Assembly: GCA_964411985.1 (NCBI GenBank) | Contig: CAYPNF010000105.1 | Coordinates: 1 to 12,577 of the forward strand | DNA length: 12,577 bases | Source: CAYPNF01 sp964411985 | GTDB taxonomy: Bacteria > Verrucomicrobiota > Verrucomicrobiia > Limisphaerales > J093 | Direction: 5' to 3' | Shown: positions 7,766 through 12,577 of the stretch, piece after piece | Numbering within the stretch: the first letter of the stretch is position 1 | Layout: each line of letters starts with the position of its first letter | Position numbers and translations under genes: made by a program | Notes under the pieces: generated by a model | What the model saw: only the letters and a program-made list of their open reading frames with translations | Database searches by the model: none | Told to the model about the DNA's origin: nothing

Positions 7766-9925
7766 ATGGATAGCAACGTTCCCAGCCAGTCTGGTGGGCA
7801 ACCCCACTCCCGGGGTACACCGCCTGGTGTTGCAGCAGAGAGTGGCAAAGCGAGCATTCCTGAGCACGAATTGCTCAGGATGATCGGAAGAGGAAGCTAT
7901 GGGGAGGTTTGGTTGGCGAGAACGGTCACCGGTTCCTGGCGAGCCGTAAAGATCGTTTGGCTCGGGATCCACGAGGAACCCAAAGTCTTCGAGCGGGAGT
8001 TTGAAGGCATGAGGGCTTTCGAGCCCATCTCCCGTTCACATGAGGGGTTGGTGGACATCCTCCACGTGGGCCGCAACGACGAGGCGGGTTACTTCTATTA
8101 TTCGATGGAGTTGGCGGATGATCTGATCCGGGGGCGGAACGTTGATCCCGCTACCTACCAGCCTCATACTCTGCGCACCCAGATGCGGCTCTCGATGCGT
8201 TTGCCGCCGCGGCGGTGTTTATCCATTCTCTTGGGGTTGGCCCGTGGATTGGAGCACCTTCACGCCCAGGGTTTGGTCCACCGAGATCTCAAACCATCCA
8301 ATATCGTTTTGGTGGACGGTTGCCCGAAGCTAGCCGATGTGGGTTTGGTCGCTAGTGCCGATTCGACCATGTCCTTTGTGGGGACGGAGGGGTATGTGCC
8401 GCCCGAAGGACCCGGTACGATAAGGGCAGATGTGTATGCGTTGGGGAAGGTTCTTTACGAAATCTCCACCGGTTGCGACCGTCGGCAGTTCCCCGAGTTA
8501 CCTTCAGATTTCGGGGCGATCGACGATCGCCAGATGTTCTTGGAGTTGAATGAAGTCACGAGCCGGGCGTGCGCCCGGGATGCTCGAGACGCCTATGCTT
8601 CGGCTGCAGAGTTGAGGGCGGACCTGGAACGGGTGGAGGCAGGCCGCACGGTACGACGATTCCGCTTCCGTCGTGTACATAGGACGGCGTTGGCGGCGTT
8701 GGCTCTGGTCTTGTTCACTGCGCTGGTGGTGCTGGGATTAGTCAGAGTGTTTTCGCCATGGGGGCGGGTCATTGAAGGTTCTTCTTCTCAAGGACGAGAT
8801 CGTGCGGATGTCGCCGTTCCGCAGCAGGTTGCTGAAGCGCAGGCGCATCCGGTGCATCATGAGGCGGTGATGCGGGTTTCGGGACGGGGTCGGCACACGG
8901 TGGCCCTGGTGGCGAGTGGGCAACTCCTGGCCTGGGGACACAACGACCGAGGGCAGCTAGGAACAGGGGATAGGGTTTCCCGTCTCTGGCCCACCAGGAT
9001 TGGCTCGGAATCCGACTGGACGGAGGTGGATGCCGGAGACTCCTTCACGGTGGGCCTCAAGAAGGATGGCACAATCTGGGTCTGGGGCGGCAACGATTTT
9101 GGGGAGTTGGGGACCACCAATCAGACGGACTGCCTGGCACCCGTACGTTTGGGCGATGCTCACGACTGGCAGAGTATTCAGGCCGGATGGCACAACGCTT
9201 ACGCGTACAAGCGAGATCGGAGCCTTTGGGGTTGGGGACGGAACGACAAGGGGCAACTCATGAAGCGAAGTGATGCCCATATCCGTCACCCGATCCAGTT
9301 GGCTGTTCCCGGAATCTGGACTTCTCTGGACGTCCATTACGAGCACGCCGTCGGAATTCGCGCCGATGGCAGCCTCTGGTCTTGGGGCGAAACCACGGCT
9401 GGCCGGATCGGACGAGAGTCTGGCGAAAACCCGGTCCGTGTGCCTGGGCTGTTGCATGCGGGTCCCGGTTGGGTTTGCGCCTCCTTAGGATTCTGGCACA
9501 CCCTGGCGCTGCGAAATGACGGAACCCTCTGGGGATGGGGATGGAGTGCCCATGGCCAGTTGGGCATGGGGGATACGAAAGTCCATGCGGCCATGGCACA
9601 GATTGGAAGCGAGGTGGATTGGGTGTCGATATGCGCCGCATCCGAACATTCTCTGGCCTTAAAGCGTGACGGGAGTCTCTGGGCCTGGGGTGCTGGCAAC
9701 CTGGGGGAGGTGGGTGACGGCGAGCGGATCGACCGGGTTGTTCCCGTGCAGGTGGGGCGCGACCGAGATTGGATCGGATTGCCACGCATGGCAGGAAACA
9801 CCTCTTTCGCCCTCAAGCGGGATGGGAGCCTTTGGGGCTGGGGCTTGAACCGGTTTGGGCAACTGGGCGACGGCAGTTACCGCGACGCCGCGCGTCCCGT
9901 GAGGATCCTTCCGCCCCCACCCTAA
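7766..9925 (+). CDS. Membrane-anchored Ser/Thr protein kinase with C-terminal RCC1 beta-propeller
   Basis: From the ATG at 7766 the protein has 719 residues. In-frame TTG (7739) and GTG (7742) lie upstream, after a TAA at 7715-7717, and no start has a clear Shine-Dalgarno. The Hanks-type kinase domain shows the glycine loop IGRGSYGEVW (from residue 40), AVKIV with Lys62, a catalytic loop HRDLKPSN with Asp174, a DVG in place of DFG (Asp191), and GTEGYVPPE in place of the APE region. A single membrane helix follows (about 307-328, TALAALALVLFTALVVLGLV), preceded by an Arg-rich stretch that favours a cytoplasmic kinase. After a linker, seven RCC1-type repeats of about 50 residues run from about 374 to the end, each with a core like H-T-L-A-L-R-x-D-G-T-L-W-G-W-G...G-Q-L-G. 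They are predicted to be extracytoplasmic. It probably senses an outside signal and phosphorylates cytoplasmic targets; the targets are unknown. Confidence 0.92.
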   Translation: MDSNVPSQSGGQPHSRGTPPGVAAESGKASIPEHELLRMIGRGSYGEVWLARTVTGSWRAVKIVWLGIHEEPKVFEREFEGMRAFEPISRSHEGLVDILHVGRNDEAGYFYYSMELADDLIRGRNVDPATYQPHTLRTQMRLSMRLPPRRCLSILLGLARGLEHLHAQGLVHRDLKPSNIVLVDGCPKLADVGLVASADSTMSFVGTEGYVPPEGPGTIRADVYALGKVLYEISTGCDRRQFPELPSDFGAIDDRQMFLELNEVTSRACARDARDAYASAAELRADLERVEAGRTVRRFRFRRVHRTALAALALVLFTALVVLGLVRVFSPWGRVIEGSSSQGRDRADVAVPQQVAEAQAHPVHHEAVMRVSGRGRHTVALVASGQLLAWGHNDRGQLGTGDRVSRLWPTRIGSESDWTEVDAGDSFTVGLKKDGTIWVWGGNDFGELGTTNQTDCLAPVRLGDAHDWQSIQAGWHNAYAYKRDRSLWGWGRNDKGQLMKRSDAHIRHPIQLAVPGIWTSLDVHYEHAVGIRADGSLWSWGETTAGRIGRESGENPVRVPGLLHAGPGWVCASLGFWHTLALRNDGTLWGWGWSAHGQLGMGDTKVHAAMAQIGSEVDWVSICAASEHSLALKRDGSLWAWGAGNLGEVGDGERIDRVVPVQVGRDRDWIGLPRMAGNTSFALKRDGSLWGWGLNRFGQLGDGSYRDAARPVRILPPPP
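8885..9922 (+). repeat. Seven tandem degenerate repeats of about 150 bp encoding RCC1 blades
   Basis: The coding sequence for the RCC1 half of the kinase repeats with a period of about 150 bp. The strongest conserved stretch encodes D-G-S-L-W-G-W-G and variants; close DNA copies such as GGGAGCCTTTGGGG occur several times. The blades begin near residues HTVALVASG, FTVGLKKDG, NAYAYKRDR, HAVGIRADG, HTLALRNDG, HSLALKRDG and TSFALKRDG. Seven units match one complete RCC1 propeller. Confidence 0.85.
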
Positions 9926-9928
9926 GCC

Positions 9929-10600
9929 CTACTCCCATTGTTTCTTGAGGCTGGCGATTTGTTTGCGTAGCGCGGATGTCACACGGTGACGGATGAGGTA
10001 GACCCGGGCCAGGTTGATGTCCAGGTCGCGCGCCACTTGCTGAGGTTTCTCCCCTTTGATGGCACACAACTGAAAGACTTGGAAATGGATCGGCTTGACC
10101 CTATTCCTGACTCCGTCTAAGGCCACTTCGAAAAGGTTTCGTTCCCATTCCTGATCCCACTCCTTCGTAGAGCTCATAGACTCCGGGTCGGGTTGACGCT
10201 CCAGCAATCCCGTTCCGCCCGTTGGCTGGGGGTCGGGCTCTGCCACGGGCAGCCGCCGCTCCTGTTTGCGCAAATGGTCGGCGATCCGGCACCGAGTGAG
10301 GTACCTCAACCAGCCCTTAAAGGAACAGACTTCAGGATCATACCGGAAACCAGGCATCGCTTTGGCGGTGGACACAATCGTTTCCTGGACCACTTCATCG
10401 GCATCTGTCTCGGAGAGGCCCGCTTGGAGAGCGGTGCGCCGAATTAAGCGGTGATAGGTCTTGTGAAACTCGTGCCAACTGGCCTCATCCGACCAGTCCT
10501 TCAGCCTACCAACCAGGCTAGGCCGGGTGGGAGCCAGGTCTTTGGTGCTGTGCTCGGCGTGCGCCTTGTCGCTCACATAGGAAAGAATCGCCTCAAACAA
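9929..10600 (-). CDS. Sigma-70 family RNA polymerase sigma factor (short, ECF-like)
   Basis: The frame gives 223 residues from a TTG at 10600 to a TAG at 9929-9931. The sigma-70 region 2 lies at about 41-112 (SWHEFHKTYHRLIRRTALQAG, DADEVVQETIV, FRYDPEVCSFKGWLRYLTRCRIADHLRK). A variable linker follows, then a region 4 helix-turn-helix at about 155-216 (IHFQVFQLCAIKGEKPQQVARDLDINLARVYLIRHRV). There is no region 1.1 or 3, as in ECF-type factors, and no anti-sigma gene is adjacent. No ATG occurs before residue 82, deep inside region 2, so the start must be non-ATG; the GTG of codon 9 (10576) is the alternative. The family motif TRPSLVGRLKDW begins at residue 25, so either start keeps it. The stop lies 3 nt from that of the convergent kinase gene. 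A role in switching on a target set under control of that kinase is inference. Confidence 0.93.
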   Translation of the reverse strand: MFEAILSYVSDKAHAEHSTKDLAPTRPSLVGRLKDWSDEASWHEFHKTYHRLIRRTALQAGLSETDADEVVQETIVSTAKAMPGFRYDPEVCSFKGWLRYLTRCRIADHLRKQERRLPVAEPDPQPTGGTGLLERQPDPESMSSTKEWDQEWERNLFEVALDGVRNRVKPIHFQVFQLCAIKGEKPQQVARDLDINLARVYLIRHRVTSALRKQIASLKKQWE

Positions 10601-10606
10601 CCGAAA

Positions 10607-10627
10607 CTTTCAAAGATTCTTTGAAAG
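10607..10627. promoter_or_regulatory. 21-nt palindrome just upstream of the sigma factor start
   Basis: CTTTCAAAGA (10607-10616) and TCTTTGAAAG (10618-10627) are exact 10-nt reverse complements around one T. The element ends 6 nt before the TTG start of the sigma gene, and its last bases supply the only Shine-Dalgarno-like purines (GAAAG) on that strand. It could be an operator for a dimeric regulator or an RNA hairpin that masks the ribosome site. The function is inferred from position and symmetry only. Confidence 0.5.
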
Positions 10628-10833
10628 AAATCCAACCGCCAAGCGATCTCCTCTCCTGGTACACTTGACGGCCGCTCTTTGTCCGACCCTCGAGTCAGGA
10701 AGAGGCCGGTGGATCAGGGTGACCTATGGCCTTAGTACTAATGACCTAAGGTGTCTCCCGTACATAAGAGTCTGTCAGAAATCGCGTCCGATTTGAGTTC
10801 AGAAAAAATGTTACATCCTCACGATGTTTGTGC

Positions 10834-10863
10834 TTGAACGCCCATCATTAGCCGTCGTACAAG
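10834..10863 (+). promoter_or_regulatory. Candidate promoter for the PA14/LRR gene
   Basis: TTGAAC (10834-10839) and TACAAG (10858-10863) are separated by 18 bp and match the housekeeping -35 and -10 boxes at 4 or more of 6 positions each. Transcription would start near 10870, giving a leader of about 47 nt that includes the GGTGGAG ribosome site at 10906-10912. A target promoter of the neighbouring sigma factor would not necessarily look like this. Confidence 0.3.
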
Positions 10864-10916
10864 CCGAATGGATCCTGTAAGTGTTACTAAAGAAATCGTT
10901 TTTGTGGTGGAGTGAT

Positions 10917-12577
10917 ATGAAGACACGTACTTCGAGAATTGTAGCGGTTCACTACCTTCTTCTCATCCTCGTTCTTTGCCAACACGGCGCCTTGTTAGCC
11001 CAATCAAACTTGGTTTTCGCCGCAGGCTACCTACAGCGTGAGCTTTACTCCGGAATAATGGGGACGTCTGTTTCGGACCTGGTAAACTCAGGCAAGTATC
11101 AGGCTCACACTCCAGACGAGGTGACACTGGTGCAGAATTTCTTGGAGACGCCATCCAACCTCGGGGACAACTACGGTCAGCGTATCTACGGCTACGTGTT
11201 GCCCCCAGAGACTGGTGCCTATACTTTCTATGTCGCCTCTGACGACAACTCTGAGTTGTGGCTGAGCACGGACGATCAACCCGCGAACAAAGTACTGATT
11301 GCGGCGTTAAACGGGTGGGCGCCCGTCCGCCAATGGGTGGGGCAAGGAGTGGCTTCCTCCTCTGTCAGTTTGCAGGCGGGGCAGAAGTACTATTTTGAGC
11401 TGCTCCATAAAGAAGGGGGAGGAGGAGACAATCTGGCGGTCTCCTGGAAGCTTCCTAGCATGGCCTCCGCTCCTGCGAATGGGTCCAACCCAATCCCTGG
11501 CGCGCATTTTGGTGCAGATGTTCCGGATGCTCTGGTTACCGGGGCGCCTTGGATTTCCAAATCCCCTCAAAGCAAGACCGTCTTCCAAGGGCGCCAACTG
11601 GACTTGACGGTAGCTGTGATTGGCACCCCTCCCTTTTCCTACCAATGGCAATTCAATCTGACTGATATTGTGGGAGCCACAAACGCCACCTTCTTGGTGC
11701 CCAATGCTCAGTTCTCCGACGCTGGGAATTACCGGGTTGTGGTCAGTAATGCCGTCGGAAGCGCCCTGAGTGCCGAAGCCACGGTGACGATCCAGGAATC
11801 CATCCCGGTTGCCTTTGTGGACCCGAAACTGGAGGCGGCCATACGGACCAAGTTGTCCAAGCCGGTTGGTGAAATCGCGCGCGAGGAGCTCGCTACCATG
11901 ACGGATCTGTATGTGGGGTCGCAGGGGATCACGAACCTGACGGGCCTGGAATGGGCGGTTGGGCTCCGCAACCTGAATCTTGATGCTAATCAGGTTCAGG
12001 ATCTAGCACCCATCAGCGGGCTGACCAACGTGAGCAATCTGATGTTGAACTGGAATCCGGTCAGTGACTTGACACCTCTCCTGACCATGACTGGGTTACG
12101 CACTCTTTCGTTGATGAAGAATCCGATCGCAGATTGGAGTGTGCTCGGTCGTCTCACCAATCTGACTTCATTGAACGCGTATCTTTGCCGGATCACCGAT
12201 CCGGCGTTCCTCTCCGGCTTGACGAAACTTACTTTTTTGGGGCTTAACAACAATTCCATCACCAACGTGGGAGCGCTGGCCAACCTGACCAACCTGTGGA
12301 GTTTGAGTTTGTTCGACAACCCGATCCAGGATGCTTCTTCCCTGACTGGCCTGGTGCAGGTGAGCAGTTTGGGGTTGGGGAGAACGTACATTTCTGATCT
12401 TTCGCCGCTCGTTGCCTTGACGCGGTTGCAGAGCCTGGGCTTGGAAGGTGTGCCCGCACAGAATCTCAACGTTCTCAAGGGGCTCCCGCAATTGCGCCAA
12501 TTGTGGCGTGCCAACAGCCAAGTGACCGCGGTGGCGGGTCTTGCCGAACTTACGCAGTTGACACAGCTGGGACTCAA
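10917..12577 (+). CDS. Secreted PA14 / Ig-like / leucine-rich-repeat surface protein (3' end outside window)
   Basis: The frame opens at the ATG at 10917, 4 nt after GGTGGAG, and stays open to the window end (553 residues so far, no stop). Residues 1-29 form a signal peptide (hydrophobic YLLLILVLC, cleavage probably near LLAQ/S). A PA14-type domain spans about 33-181 (YGYVLPPETGAYTFYVASDD, NSELWLSTDD, GQKYYFELLHKEGGGGDN), a fold that often binds carbohydrate. An Ig-like domain follows at about 212-292 (PPFSYQWQFN, FSDAGNYRVVVSNAVG) without the disulfide cysteines. From about 328 come ten exact 22-residue leucine-rich repeats of the internalin/SDS22 type and the beginning of an eleventh. The protein is exported and probably acts in adhesion or binding at the cell surface. 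The gene diverges from the sigma gene. Large minus-strand open frames across it are shadows. Confidence 0.92.
   Translation, partial: MKTRTSRIVAVHYLLLILVLCQHGALLAQSNLVFAAGYLQRELYSGIMGTSVSDLVNSGKYQAHTPDEVTLVQNFLETPSNLGDNYGQRIYGYVLPPETGAYTFYVASDDNSELWLSTDDQPANKVLIAALNGWAPVRQWVGQGVASSSVSLQAGQKYYFELLHKEGGGGDNLAVSWKLPSMASAPANGSNPIPGAHFGADVPDALVTGAPWISKSPQSKTVFQGRQLDLTVAVIGTPPFSYQWQFNLTDIVGATNATFLVPNAQFSDAGNYRVVVSNAVGSALSAEATVTIQESIPVAFVDPKLEAAIRTKLSKPVGEIAREELATMTDLYVGSQGITNLTGLEWAVGLRNLNLDANQVQDLAPISGLTNVSNLMLNWNPVSDLTPLLTMTGLRTLSLMKNPIADWSVLGRLTNLTSLNAYLCRITDPAFLSGLTKLTFLGLNNNSITNVGALANLTNLWSLSLFDNPIQDASSLTGLVQVSSLGLGRTYISDLSPLVALTRLQSLGLEGVPAQNLNVLKGLPQLRQLWRANSQVTAVAGLAELTQLTQLGL
11898..12577 (+). 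repeat. Tandem 66-bp repeats encoding 22-residue LRRs
   Basis: Ten full consecutive 22-codon units can be laid out without gaps, starting MTDLYVGSQGIT, then LRNLNLDANQVQ, VSNLMLNWNPVS, LRTLSLMKNPIA, LTSLNAYLCRIT, LTFLGLNNNSIT, LWSLSLFDNPIQ, VSSLGLGRTYIS, LQSLGLEGVPAQ and LRQLWRANSQVT. An eleventh begins at LTQLGL and is cut by the window end. The constant pattern is LxxLxLxxNxIxDxxxLxxLTN. Copies are well diverged at the DNA level, so recent duplication is unlikely. Confidence 0.88.

Larger units (their letters stand above)
10601..10916. other. Divergent intergenic region between the sigma factor and the PA14/LRR gene
   Basis: These 316 nt separate two divergent genes and hold no gene I can support. 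They contain a 21-nt palindrome beside the sigma start (10607-10627) and a candidate promoter for the rightward gene (10834-10863), both listed separately. There is also a 10-bp perfect palindrome TTAGTACTAA (10732-10741) that overlaps an inverted pair CCTTAG (10730-10735) / CTAAGG (10746-10751). The composition is visibly more AT-rich after about 10780 than in the flanking genes, as expected for a promoter region. Confidence 0.6.

Noticed and set aside
7547..7972. Minus-strand open frame (141 codons) across the argD-kinase gap
   Set aside because: It overlaps the kinase N-terminus including the glycine loop, is rich in Pro/Ser, shows no domain and would start without a ribosome site. It could only be rescued by conservation in relatives.
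9258..9785. Minus-strand open frames under the RCC1 repeats
   Set aside because: They are complements of repetitive D-G-S-L-W-G-W-G coding DNA and have no independent signature.
8885..9922. Possible CRISPR-like or satellite repeat because of recurring GGGAGCCTTTGGGG-type strings
   Set aside because: The period is about 150 bp, the copies are degenerate and in frame, and they encode RCC1 blades.
10917..10982. Lipoprotein signal at Cys21 of the PA14/LRR protein
   Set aside because: The residues before the Cys (L-V-L) do not fit a lipobox, which needs a small residue at -1; a signal peptidase I site near LLAQ is more likely.
11996..12577. Minus-strand open frame (193 codons) under the LRR region
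   Set aside because: The plus strand holds ten exact 22-residue LRR units; repeated plus-strand codons create the open antisense frame.

Overview
The window looks like chromosomal DNA of a Verrucomicrobiota bacterium, probably of the Pedosphaera/Limisphaerales type. This is inferred from recalled family resemblance, not from a search. The clues are moderately high GC, a sigma-70-family factor of the short 'TRPSLVGRLKDW' type beside a Ser/Thr kinase of the HRDLKPSN...LADVGLV...GTEGYVPPEGPGT type, a Reg_prop/Y_Y_Y histidine kinase, a PA14 + Ig + leucine-rich-repeat surface protein, and arginine enzymes with signatures I associate with this phylum. No tRNA, rRNA, CRISPR array, transposase or prophage gene is visible.

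Layout. (1) 1-333 (+) is the C-terminal end of a MacB/FtsX-type ABC transporter permease, cut by the window edge. (2) 348-3443 (-) is a secreted/membrane two-component sensor kinase with a large periplasmic beta-propeller, converging on the permease gene with a 14-nt gap. (3) 3770-7366 (+) is an arginine biosynthesis operon, argJ-argB-argD, ending in a good intrinsic terminator at 7513-7540. The three enzymes carry N-acetylglutamate through its kinase and aminotransferase steps, and ArgJ recycles the acetyl group. argC, argF, argG and argH are not here. (4) 7766-9925 (+) is a membrane-anchored Ser/Thr protein kinase whose C-terminal half is seven RCC1 repeats, enough for a whole seven-bladed propeller. 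It meets tail-to-tail, with only 3 nt between stop codons, (5) a short sigma-70-family factor at 9929-10600 (-). (6) After a 316-nt divergent intergenic region with two palindromes, 10917-12577 (+) is the start of a secreted PA14 / Ig-like / 22-residue-LRR protein that runs off the window.

How the parts work together. The arg operon is ordinary metabolism. The two flanking regions are signalling modules. One is a histidine kinase without a response regulator in view. The other is a Ser/Thr kinase with a predicted extracytoplasmic RCC1 propeller next to an alternative sigma factor, which in turn faces a surface-protein gene. The kinase/sigma/surface-protein cluster is the most promising place for an undescribed regulatory circuit, but the functional link is inferred from gene neighbourhood only. 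Nothing in the window is unambiguously a new system.
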